Position numbers and translations under genes: made by a program. Of a stretch of 42,683 bases of DNA, positions 7,984 to 15,643 are shown in pieces. Location: contig LUGL01000098.1 in NCBI GenBank assembly GCA_002796835.1, positions 49,516-92,198 on the forward strand, given 5' to 3'. The notes below the pieces were generated by a model. That model saw only the letters and a program-made list of their open reading frames with translations. It was not told the DNA's origin and searched no databases. Position 1 is the first letter of the stretch. Each line of letters opens with the position of its first letter. Origin of the DNA: Elainella saxicola E1. Lineage in GTDB: Bacteria > Cyanobacteriota > Cyanobacteriia > Elainellales > Elainellaceae.

Positions 7984-9108
7984 CTATTTTGTCGCAGCGA
8001 TCCTATCAGACGATCCTGCATTATTTAAGGGAAGTTCAATCAAAAAGGTTGCTCCTTTTCCGGGAATTGAAACACATTGTAGTTGTCCTCCATGCTGCTC
8101 AGTAACAATCTGGTAACTGATGGATAGCCCCATGCCAGTTCCTTTGCCTACAGGTTTCGTAGTAAAGAATGGATCAAATAGCCGGTGTTGCAATTCTACC
8201 GGGATTCCTGGTCCGTTGTCTGCAATGCAGATCAGAACTTGATTGCCAGTCATACTGGTTTGAATAGAGATTGTAAGCGGTGCTGTGACTGCGAGCGACC
8301 TGAAATCGGTACTGAACGGCTGATCATCAACTTCTGCCTGTGAAATCGCCATTTCTTCTAACGCTTCTATTGCATTTACCAAAATATTCATGAAAACTTG
8401 ATTTAACTGTCCGGCATAGCATTCGATCAGTGGTAACTTACCATACTGTTTAATCACTTGAATGGCCGGACGATTGGCTTGGGCCTTGAGACGATGTTCC
8501 AAAATCACCAGGGTACTGTCGATGCCTGCATGGATATCGACGGTTTTACACTCTGCTTCATCCATGCGAGAGAAAGTTCGCAAAGAGAGAACAATCTCTT
8601 TAATCCGTTCCGCCCCCATCTCCATGGAGCGCATCACTTTCGGTAAATCCTCCATTAAAAATTGGAGGTCAATGGTTTGAATCCACTGTTCAATCTCAGG
8701 CACTGGCTCAGGCCAATGTTGCTGATACAGTTCAACCAGCTTGATTAGATCTCTCGTATAGTGACCGGCATGGTTGAGATTGCCATAGATAAAACTGACC
8801 GGATTATTGATCTCATGGGCAATTCCTGCAACTAAAACCCCCAGTGCCGACATCTTTTCCGCCATTAATAGGCGGTTTTGCATCAACTGCATATTGGTCA
8901 AAGCCTGTTCCAATTCCTGGCTTCGCACTTCCAATGTCGTTTGAGAGTCGCGCAACTCTACGATCGTCGACTTTAAAAGCGATTCGGTTTGTTGACGACC
9001 TTTTTCAAGATGCAAGAGGTTTTTTTCAGTACGCTCTAACTTTTTTTGGAGAATTCGGTTTGCTTTCTCCAACTCTCTGATGCGCTCCTCAGCACTCCCT
9101 TCAGTCAC
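7984..9108 (-). CDS. Cytoplasmic histidine kinase paired with FIST (pair 1)
   Basis: The 374-residue kinase has an N-terminal coiled coil (about 1-85, with LEKANRILQKKLERTEKN, nearly the same as its paralogue at 5417), an H-box AGIAHEINNP (His98), N-box NILVNAIEALEE, and G-boxes IADNGPGI and GKGTGMGLSISYQI. No membrane or sensor domain is present. The start is GTG at 9108, five bases after the stop of the FIST gene, with GGAG about eight bases upstream, so translation is likely coupled. Compared with its paralogue it has an insertion before the ATP-binding G1 box (around the DDQPFSTDF stretch). Confidence 0.93.
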   Translation of the reverse strand: MTEGSAEERIRELEKANRILQKKLERTEKNLLHLEKGRQQTESLLKSTIVELRDSQTTLEVRSQELEQALTNMQLMQNRLLMAEKMSALGVLVAGIAHEINNPVSFIYGNLNHAGHYTRDLIKLVELYQQHWPEPVPEIEQWIQTIDLQFLMEDLPKVMRSMEMGAERIKEIVLSLRTFSRMDEAECKTVDIHAGIDSTLVILEHRLKAQANRPAIQVIKQYGKLPLIECYAGQLNQVFMNILVNAIEALEEMAISQAEVDDQPFSTDFRSLAVTAPLTISIQTSMTGNQVLICIADNGPGIPVELQHRLFDPFFTTKPVGKGTGMGLSISYQIVTEQHGGQLQCVSIPGKGATFLIELPLNNAGSSDRIAATK

Positions 9109-9113
9109 ACCAT

Positions 9114-10265
9114 TTACTCCACACCAATCAGCAGAGTCACTAAGGTTTCCTGGTGATAATGCGGTTCCCCGCCGATCGAAAGTGGGGCAATTTCGCCGTA
9201 GGTATAGAAGCCAAAAATGGGTAATTGGGTATTCAGGAATTGTTTGCCCAAGTCATATTCTTCATGGGCACGGCTACCGAGCAACCAACGACGGGCGGCA
9301 CAGGAGAACAAGAATACTGCAGCAGGTTGCTGACCTGAATAGGTGGATAGGGCTTTTTCGATCGAACTTTGGGCGGCTGCAATAATTTCGTCACAAGAAG
9401 CATGGGTAATTTGCACGGTCGTTTGTTCAGGCACATCTCCCATAAACAGAATACTACCTGTTTCTCGATCCGATCGATTTGAAGCCCGCAGATAAAAATC
9501 TTCGTGATTGTTTTCAAAGACTGCTAAAGGATAATCTCCAGATATGGGCAAACCTTGGAGATAAAAGTCATAAAATTCAGTTGCGGGTTTGTGATCAATT
9601 TCATAAACCATCGCTCCTTCTGCTTTGGTGACTGTTGCTTTACGGCTGATTGGCTGCCAACCGCTAGCGACTCCATGGGAGACGAACAGCTCACCTGAAA
9701 ACAGCAGAATTGGGACGGCATCACTAACCACTTCAGAGTGGTAGAACTGGTAAGTTTGCTGGAAGCGCCATTGATCCCCGGCCATGCCGCCAACAATCGG
9801 AACAGGCTGGTCTAACGCATGTTTGAGGCTGTTAATAATTGAAACGCCGCTGCTGGGAAATCCATCTGGAATTGTGATACAGAGCTTCACATCCATTGGG
9901 CTACCATTTTTCGCCTGTGCCACTGCCTGATGAGCCGCAGCCATGGGGTCTTTAGACACCGCTCGACCTAACCCGGCTCGAATTTCGATCGTATCAGAGC
10001 AAAATAGCAGCAACATCAGTGAGTCTTCCTGAAAGCCTAGCACCGAAGAGACTTCCCCATCGGTTGTGCCACCAATGAGCTCAAGGCCAGGAAAAGCATC
10101 CTGGATATGCTGCAAAATCAAGGGATGTTCAAAGTCGATCGCTGCCAGTAAAATTCCTGCCTTAGGCATGAGTCCTGCTAATTCAGCATGACATTGCTCT
10201 AAAACTTCCTGAATTGCACTGTGAGAATCTGGATCGTTACTGTGACCAACAACTACTTTCAGCAT
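9114..10265 (-). CDS. FIST domain protein (pair 1)
   Basis: The 383-residue protein has FIST N (VVVGHSNDPDS at the start, LIGGTTDGEVSS near residue 85) and FIST C (GFYTYGEIAPLSIGG then HQETLVTLLIG). It is a full-length paralogue of the protein at 6463-7635 and probably senses a small molecule in the cytoplasm for the kinase encoded directly downstream. The ATG at 10265 opens the first gene of the pair; the promoter should lie in the 495-bp divergent region before 10761. Confidence 0.93.
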   Translation of the reverse strand: MLKVVVGHSNDPDSHSAIQEVLEQCHAELAGLMPKAGILLAAIDFEHPLILQHIQDAFPGLELIGGTTDGEVSSVLGFQEDSLMLLLFCSDTIEIRAGLGRAVSKDPMAAAHQAVAQAKNGSPMDVKLCITIPDGFPSSGVSIINSLKHALDQPVPIVGGMAGDQWRFQQTYQFYHSEVVSDAVPILLFSGELFVSHGVASGWQPISRKATVTKAEGAMVYEIDHKPATEFYDFYLQGLPISGDYPLAVFENNHEDFYLRASNRSDRETGSILFMGDVPEQTTVQITHASCDEIIAAAQSSIEKALSTYSGQQPAAVFLFSCAARRWLLGSRAHEEYDLGKQFLNTQLPIFGFYTYGEIAPLSIGGEPHYHQETLVTLLIGVE

Positions 10266-10760
10266 GGGAATCTCGATTCAAAGCCTTTTTGGCAAGCGCT
10301 CGTTCCCAGAATCTGGCAATTGCAACCTGGCAATCCGAATCAAGGGCAATGAGTGCTTAGGTATAAGAGTTCCCTAATTGCTGCAAGATGCCACAGATTT
10401 GCTCTGGAAGAAGGACTGAGGTGGACTGAGGTCGCCTGACTATAACTTGTCATGCCCGCAATGTTCCTTAAAAGTTCTAAATAGTTTGTAGGTTTTCCTG
10501 AGCAGCCGCATTCTGGGACAACTGGATTGGCCAACTGCCAACTTGACAAGAACTTCCCAGTGCTCCAAAATAAGACCAATCTTCCGTCCCTCAGGTCTGG
10601 TTTTGAGCGCTATTAGACCAGACAGGCTTTAAAATTGATCCCTGCTTCGTTTTAACCCTTTCATTCAACGGAGCCAAATCTAGATAACTTGCTGCTTCAA
10701 GTAAGCTGCTTCAATTGAATAGTTGAGCGACCGCAGATGTGTAGCGATTAAAGGAATCTC
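10266..10760. other. Divergent promoter region with inverted repeat
   Basis: This stretch separates the leftward FIST pair from the rightward export operon and must hold both promoters. A 7-bp inverted repeat, GTCTGGT (10595-10601) with ACCAGAC (10617-10623), is the clearest possible operator or hairpin. A GACTGAGGT direct repeat lies near 10415-10435. I see no gene. Confidence 0.5.
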
Positions 10761-11813
10761 ATGTCTGAAACAATTCTGCGTGAACTGCGCAGTAGTGATG
10801 TTGATTGGATGGCCTCTGTTGGTCAACAGCTCAGCCTGCCTGCTTCAGAGATTTTGTTAGAAGCAGGAGCGATCGCCAATGCGATGTATTTGGTTTTAGA
10901 TGGGCAGTTTTCCTTAATTTCGATCGGGTCTGGGCGTTCTCAGGTGACGCTGGCGACTCTCACCAGTGGGCAGGTAGTAGGCAATTTATTACTTGCGCAA
11001 ACGCTGCCGCTGGCTTATCGAGTCCAGGCGCAAGAGGCCTCACTAGTGCTCAAGATCCCGCAACAGATTCTGGCCGACAAATTGGAGCAAGACCCTTGTT
11101 TTAGCGCTGATTTTTATCGAGCGATCGCTCAAATTCTGGCGACCCAGCATGGACAGGTGGTGAAGGCTTTATCCACGCAAGCTTTGCTCTCAGGACCCCC
11201 TGAATTCAAGAGTATCTTCTCGATTTTTGGCTGCCTGCAAGATAGCGATATGTGTTGGATGCTGGGCGCAGGGCAATTGAAACAGCTCAATCCAGGTGAA
11301 GTATGTATTCAACCTGGTAAATCGCTGGATGCCCTATATATTACGTTGCAAGGAAGTTTATCGATCTTTACGTGCGATCGACAGTATCAGCCTCTGGCGC
11401 TTGCCTTTGGAGTTAAATCGCAGGCGATGGCAGAGAAAGAGGTCTCCCAAATTCTGCCGGGGGAACTGGTTGGGGTCTCCCAATTTTTAGATTTTGGACA
11501 GAACTTTTACACGGTTCGAGCTAACCCCAATGCGCTAGTTTTGGCAATTCCGCTGGCGGCTCTTCAGCAGAAAATTCAGCAGGATGCGGGTTTTACTGCT
11601 CGTTTATATCGGGCTTTTTCCAGCTTAATGGCCGAACGTACGCATCAAATTTTTAACAGCCTCAACTATAGCGACGTTTGCTATGAATGCGGTGACAGCT
11701 TGCGTCTGGATGCTGAATATGGGGATGAAATATTGATGGAAGACCTGCAGCAGACTTCATTAGCGCGAGCCCGCTTTAATTGGATGTTAAAACAACTCAA
11801 AATCAAAGAGTGA
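10761..11813 (+). CDS. Double cNMP-binding-fold protein of peptide export locus
   Basis: The 350-residue protein holds two cyclic-nucleotide-binding-like beta-barrels (about residues 12-125 and 155-280), seen in NAMYLVLDGQFSLIS and DALYITLQGSLSIFT, each followed by a PGELVG- or SGQVVG-like turn. No helix-turn-helix follows, so it does not look like a CRP-type regulator. The ligand-contacting Arg of true cAMP pockets is not evident, so nucleotide binding is uncertain. It is the first gene of an apparent operon with the HlyD-like and C39 ABC genes (3 bases to the next), so it may gate or assist export. AGGA precedes the ATG at 10761. Confidence 0.82.
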   Translation: MSETILRELRSSDVDWMASVGQQLSLPASEILLEAGAIANAMYLVLDGQFSLISIGSGRSQVTLATLTSGQVVGNLLLAQTLPLAYRVQAQEASLVLKIPQQILADKLEQDPCFSADFYRAIAQILATQHGQVVKALSTQALLSGPPEFKSIFSIFGCLQDSDMCWMLGAGQLKQLNPGEVCIQPGKSLDALYITLQGSLSIFTCDRQYQPLALAFGVKSQAMAEKEVSQILPGELVGVSQFLDFGQNFYTVRANPNALVLAIPLAALQQKIQQDAGFTARLYRAFSSLMAERTHQIFNSLNYSDVCYECGDSLRLDAEYGDEILMEDLQQTSLARARFNWMLKQLKIKE

Positions 11814-11816
11814 GTT

Positions 11817-12431
11817 ATGGCTAACGAACAAGAGTCTGGTCTGTTCCGCAAAGAGGCGCTAGAACAACTCTCTTCACCGGAGCAGCTAGATCAGTTAATT
11901 CAAGTTGTCAGCCTCAAAGATTGGATGCCGTTAGCTTCCATTGGCTTTTTGGTATCCATTATCCTGGTCTGGGCCGTGTTTGGGCGTATTCCTACCTATG
12001 TCGAAGCGAAAGGTCTCCTTTTAAAGCAATCGACTGATACGCAACAGCTGATGAGTGTCAGTTATTTTCCGATCGCTGCCGGTCGGCAAATTCAACCCGG
12101 TGATTCAATCCTAGTCATTCCAGATACGGTTCAGCTGCAGGACAGCGGTGGATTGCAGGCAACAGTCATGTCTGTTTCTCCGACCCCTGTGACGCAAAAT
12201 GCCTTACTCAATCGCATCAACGGCAATCAGGAGTTAGCTGCGCTGGTCTATAGCCCTGCTTCGATCGAAGTAGTGGCTGCTTTACATCCTGCTGCAACGC
12301 CTACTGGCTATCAATGGTCCATTGCGGAAGGACCGCGCATCTCCCTAGCCGGCGAAACTCCGGTAACTGCTCGTGTCACGATTAAAGATCAGGCCCCGAT
12401 CGCCTTTGTTTTTCCGTTTCTGCGTCAATAG
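11817..12431 (+). CDS. Compact HlyD-like membrane fusion protein
   Basis: The 204-residue protein has a cytoplasmic N-terminus, one membrane helix (about residues 38-56, PLASIGFLVSIILVWAVFG) and a short periplasmic part beginning YVEAKGLLL, the usual first beta strand of HlyD-type adaptors. It looks like the NHLM-type HlyD subunit, but is about half the length of ordinary adaptors and has no long coiled-coil hairpin, so contact with an outer-membrane tunnel is doubtful. It begins 3 bases after the cNMP-fold gene and ends 9 bases before the C39 ABC gene, which fits one transport complex. Confidence 0.8.
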   Translation: MANEQESGLFRKEALEQLSSPEQLDQLIQVVSLKDWMPLASIGFLVSIILVWAVFGRIPTYVEAKGLLLKQSTDTQQLMSVSYFPIAAGRQIQPGDSILVIPDTVQLQDSGGLQATVMSVSPTPVTQNALLNRINGNQELAALVYSPASIEVVAALHPAATPTGYQWSIAEGPRISLAGETPVTARVTIKDQAPIAFVFPFLRQ

Positions 12432-12440
12432 GTAAGTCAA

Positions 12441-14702
12441 TTGGTAAAAGGTGAAGCGCAACAGGCTATCCAATTAGGTCAGACTCTAATGTTGAAGGAT
12501 TTACGAGAGCGTTGGCAAAAGTTTCGATTCCGCAATGGAGTAAGGGTCAGAACTCCTACCGTGTTGCAGATTGAAGCGGTTGAATGTGGTGCTGCCGCCC
12601 TGGGGATGATGCTGGGCTATCACGGGCGCATTGTGCCGTTGGCAGAACTTCGTCAAGCTTGTGGAGTCTCACGGGATGGGAGTTCTGCTGCCAATGTGGT
12701 TGCTGCGGCTCGAAATTATGGCATGGATGCGAAGGGGTTTAAAAAGACGATCGAGAAACTCCAAGAGCTGACTCCCCCTTACATTATTTTCTGGCAGTTT
12801 GATCACTTTTTGGTGGTGGAGGGGTTTGTCAAAGATCGGGTTTATGTGAACGATCCAGCTTCTGGACCACGGCATATGACGCTGGCCGAATTCGATCGAG
12901 GATACACGGGCATTGTTTTGGTTATGCGTCCCGGCGAACAGTTTCAAAAGGGCGGCATGAAGAAGAGTGTTGTGCGGACCCTGCGTAATCGGTTGCAAGG
13001 TTCGATCCCAGCATTGCTGTATTGTGTATTTGCCGGATTTTTGCTGGTGCTGCCCAATCTGGCGCTGCCCGTTTTCAGCCAGATCTTTATCGATAATGTG
13101 CTGACTCAAAATCGATTGAATTGGTTGTGGCCTTTGCTGCTGGGTCTGTTGTTGACGATCGGATTACAGGCTGTACTGACGGCCCTGCAGCTCAAACATT
13201 TGCGCCGATTAAAAATCAAATTGGCGGTGAGCATGTCCAGTCGGTTTATTTGGCATGTGTTAAGGTTGCCCATCAGCTTTTATGGACAGCGGTTTCCGGG
13301 TGAAATTAGTAGTCGAGTCAGCATCAACGATCAGGTCTCAGATATTCTGACAGGACGCTTAACCACAACGATCATCAGTATGGTAATGGTGGTGTTCTAT
13401 GCCGCAATTATGCTGTGGTACAACTGGATCTTAACTGTGGTGGTGATTTGTCTGGCGATCGCCAATGTGGTTGTGTTGCAATGGGTGGCGCGTCAGCGAG
13501 TGGATGCCAACCTAAAGACCGCCCAAAATTATGGCAAGGTGAATGGGGTAGCGATCGCTGGTCTCCAGGGAATTGAAACCCTGAAAGCGTCTGGTTTGGA
13601 ATCCGATTTTTTCGCACGTTGGGCCGGTTATTACACCAAAGCAACGAACGCTCAACAGGAACTCAATTTAACCAACCAGCAGCTCAATCTGTTGCCCTCG
13701 CTTTTAACTGCCTTGAGTACAGTGTTTTTGCTGGTGATTGGCGGGTGGCAGGTGATTCAAGGATCGTTAACCATTGGGATGCTGCTGGCATTTCAGCTGT
13801 TAATGCGGAATTTTTTGGAACCTGTGAACAGCCTGATTCGGTTTGGCAGCACATTGCAGGATCTGGAAGGCAGTTTGGTACGGTTAGATGATGTATTAGA
13901 TAACGAAACGGATCCGGCTTTGAATGCAGAAGACCAGGATCAAAAAGCAATGCTGATTCATCCCACTATTGGTCGTTTGGAAGGGGCAATCGAATTACAC
14001 AATGTAACTTTTGGATACAGCAAAGTGACACCCCCACTGATTCAAGGATTTAATCTGACGATTCAGCCCGGTCAACGAGTTGCATTGATTGGTGGGAGCG
14101 GTTCCGGTAAATCTACCCTGGCAAAACTGGTGGCTGGGCTCTACGAGCCCTGGGAAGGAGAAATTCGATTTGATGGAGTCCCTGCTGATCAAATTCCTCG
14201 CTCTGTAATCACGGATTCGATCGCGGTGGTTGATCAGGATATTTTGCTGTTTGCAGATACCATTCGCGCCAACCTAACGTTATGGGATTTGACCGTTCCC
14301 GATCGAGCCTTAGAAAAAGCCTGCCAAGATGCTGCAATTTATGACATTGTTCTGTCGATTCCAGGCGGATTTGATGCGCTTCTGATAGAAGGAGCTGCGA
14401 ATCTGAGTGGAGGACAACGCCAGCGGTTAGAAATTGCTAGAGCCCTCGTGAATCAGCCTTCTATTCTGATCATGGACGAAGCAACAAGCGCCCTAGATTC
14501 AGAAACGGAGAAAATCATCGATCAAAATTTGCGTCGGCGAGGCTGTACTTGTTTGATTGTGGCTCACCGACTCAGCACGATTCGAGACTGTGATGAAATT
14601 ATTGTGCTCGATCGAGGCAAGGTGATTCAACGGGGAACGCATGAAGAACTCTGGCAAGCGGGGGGATATTACGCGAATTTGATTAGTAGTGAAGCAGCCT
14701 GA
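12441..14702 (+). CDS. C39 peptidase-containing ABC exporter (NHLM ABC1-like)
   Basis: The 753-residue protein has a C39 peptidase domain (about 36-170; Cys49 in VECGAAALG, His122 in FDHFLVVEG, Asp138 in NDPASGPR), a membrane domain (about 185-480) and a nucleotide-binding domain (about 500-753; Walker A GGSGSGKST, signature LSGGQRQRLE, Walker B ILIMDEATSALD). Such exporters cut substrates after a double glycine and pump out the product. The order and motifs match the peptidase-bearing transporter of NHLM peptide systems. The start shown is TTG, with AGGTAAG upstream; an ATG at 12489 (residue 17) is the alternative. The likely substrate is encoded just downstream on the other strand. Confidence 0.94.
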   Translation: MVKGEAQQAIQLGQTLMLKDLRERWQKFRFRNGVRVRTPTVLQIEAVECGAAALGMMLGYHGRIVPLAELRQACGVSRDGSSAANVVAAARNYGMDAKGFKKTIEKLQELTPPYIIFWQFDHFLVVEGFVKDRVYVNDPASGPRHMTLAEFDRGYTGIVLVMRPGEQFQKGGMKKSVVRTLRNRLQGSIPALLYCVFAGFLLVLPNLALPVFSQIFIDNVLTQNRLNWLWPLLLGLLLTIGLQAVLTALQLKHLRRLKIKLAVSMSSRFIWHVLRLPISFYGQRFPGEISSRVSINDQVSDILTGRLTTTIISMVMVVFYAAIMLWYNWILTVVVICLAIANVVVLQWVARQRVDANLKTAQNYGKVNGVAIAGLQGIETLKASGLESDFFARWAGYYTKATNAQQELNLTNQQLNLLPSLLTALSTVFLLVIGGWQVIQGSLTIGMLLAFQLLMRNFLEPVNSLIRFGSTLQDLEGSLVRLDDVLDNETDPALNAEDQDQKAMLIHPTIGRLEGAIELHNVTFGYSKVTPPLIQGFNLTIQPGQRVALIGGSGSGKSTLAKLVAGLYEPWEGEIRFDGVPADQIPRSVITDSIAVVDQDILLFADTIRANLTLWDLTVPDRALEKACQDAAIYDIVLSIPGGFDALLIEGAANLSGGQRQRLEIARALVNQPSILIMDEATSALDSETEKIIDQNLRRRGCTCLIVAHRLSTIRDCDEIIVLDRGKVIQRGTHEELWQAGGYYANLISSEAA

Positions 14703-14730
14703 GAAGACACAACTGAGAAAACACAAAATA

Positions 14731-14759
14731 TAGTGGGAGAGATCAAGTCTTTCCCACTA
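14731..14759. terminator. Terminator between convergent exporter and precursor genes
   Basis: TAGTGGGA (14731-14738) pairs with TCCCACTA (14752-14759). On the minus strand the stem is followed by a T-rich tail (TATTTTGTGTTTT), so it most likely ends the precursor-peptide transcript; on the plus strand it follows the exporter stop codon without a T-run. Confidence 0.7.
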
Positions 14760-14807
14760 ATCGCTTACTTAGGAACAGGAATTAAATCAAGAGAAGGAGC
14801 GGCAAAT

Positions 14808-15098
14808 TTAGGTGTTTTCACCTTCGTTGGGTTGAGTATATTGACCGCTATCATGGCCACCCGACGCCTGAGAAAGCTCTGCGTCACTCAATTCACCTGA
14901 ATATTGACCGCTATCATGGCCACCCGACGCCTGAGAAAGCTCTGCGTCACTCAATTCACCTGAATATTGGCCGCTATCATGACCACCTGAGGCCTGGGAA
15001 AGTTCTTCATCTCCCAATTCACCTGAATATTGGCCGCTATCATGACCGCCAGAAGCTTGCTCAAGTTCTTCTTGTGTGAGTTCCTTTTCCGTAGACAT
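14808..15098 (-). CDS. Multi-core precursor peptide with four GG leader motifs
   Basis: The 96-residue product starts MSTEKELTQEELEQASGG, a textbook double-glycine leader (ELxxxELxxxSGG). The same motif then recurs three more times as ELGDEELSQASGG or ELSDAELSQASGG, at a spacing of 21 residues, so GG pairs fall at 17-18, 38-39, 59-60 and 80-81. Every GG is followed by HDSGQY. Cutting at each GG would give an 18-residue leader, three 21-residue peptides and a 15-residue C-terminal HDSGQYTQPNEGENT. GGAGG lies seven bases before the ATG at 15098. The gene lies between two exporter genes, one with a C39 peptidase. No homologue is known to me, and no modification enzyme is recognised nearby. Confidence 0.88.
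   Translation of the reverse strand: MSTEKELTQEELEQASGGHDSGQYSGELGDEELSQASGGHDSGQYSGELSDAELSQASGGHDSGQYSGELSDAELSQASGGHDSGQYTQPNEGENT
14840..15028. repeat. 63-bp coding tandem repeats in the precursor gene
   Basis: Units lie at 14840-14902, 14903-14965 and 14966-15028, with a fourth diverged unit running from 15029 into the first leader. The first two are identical base for base, the third differs at scattered sites. The 63-bp period equals 21 codons, so expansion or contraction keeps the frame. Confidence 0.9.
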
Positions 15099-15643
15099 AA
15101 TTTTCCTCCAAGGGATTTAGGGTGTACTCTAACTTTGTTTCGTAGGAATACAAAACAATAAAATAACGGCTCAAGGCAGCAACTGAATTGGATAGATCTC
15201 TGGAGAAATTCTAAGCTGCGCCTGCCGAACAGCGCTCTCTAACAGTCAAACTGAACAGCAAAACTGAATCGTGAAATTGTCGAAGGGAACGGGAACCCAT
15301 GCATTGCATATGCCCCAATTATAGGACATAACTTTCAGGATGAGCTGCAGCTCAATCATGGTATATTTGCTCAATTAAAATATTGTATCCCCTATTACTT
15401 TTGGTAACAATCAATTGAACAGAGTTAGCAAGCTTTACAAGCAAGCGCTTTACTTGGAAATCAGGACGGCATATAAGTGATAGTGGGCTAAGTGATAGTA
15501 GACGACAGTTTTTAGCGATGTATGATCTTATAAATATAAAATCTATGATAAACATCACCCCATAGAAGGATGCGTCGTTATCTAAGCTTGTCTAACCACT
15601 CTTCCGGCTTTTAGTCGGGCAACAACGCGGCATTTTTGTAATC
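15099..15643. other. Divergent regulatory region of precursor and second exporter
   Basis: This 545-bp stretch separates the start codons of the precursor gene (minus) and the second ABC gene (plus). No convincing gene is seen. It holds the direct repeat described at 15474-15499 and a GCAAGC-TTTAC motif occurring twice near 15428-15452. Both promoters should be here. Confidence 0.5.
15474..15499. promoter_or_regulatory. Direct repeat TAAGTGATAGT, 15-bp spacing
   Basis: TAAGTGATAGT occurs exactly at 15474-15484 and 15489-15499, starts 15 bp apart, in the region between the precursor gene and the second exporter. This could be a binding site for a regulator binding as tandem units. The assignment is inferred from position only. 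Confidence 0.35.

Noticed and set aside
10340-10579. 79-residue minus-strand frame upstream of the FIST pair
   Set aside because: No start signal or recognisable pattern; it lies in a divergent promoter region.
14840-15060. Regular 63-bp repeats considered as a CRISPR array
   Set aside because: The units are contiguous with no unique spacers, and the period is 21 codons of a clear reading frame.
15352-15558. 68-residue minus-strand frame in the divergent control region
   Set aside because: No ribosome binding site, arbitrary composition, and it covers the likely promoter repeats.
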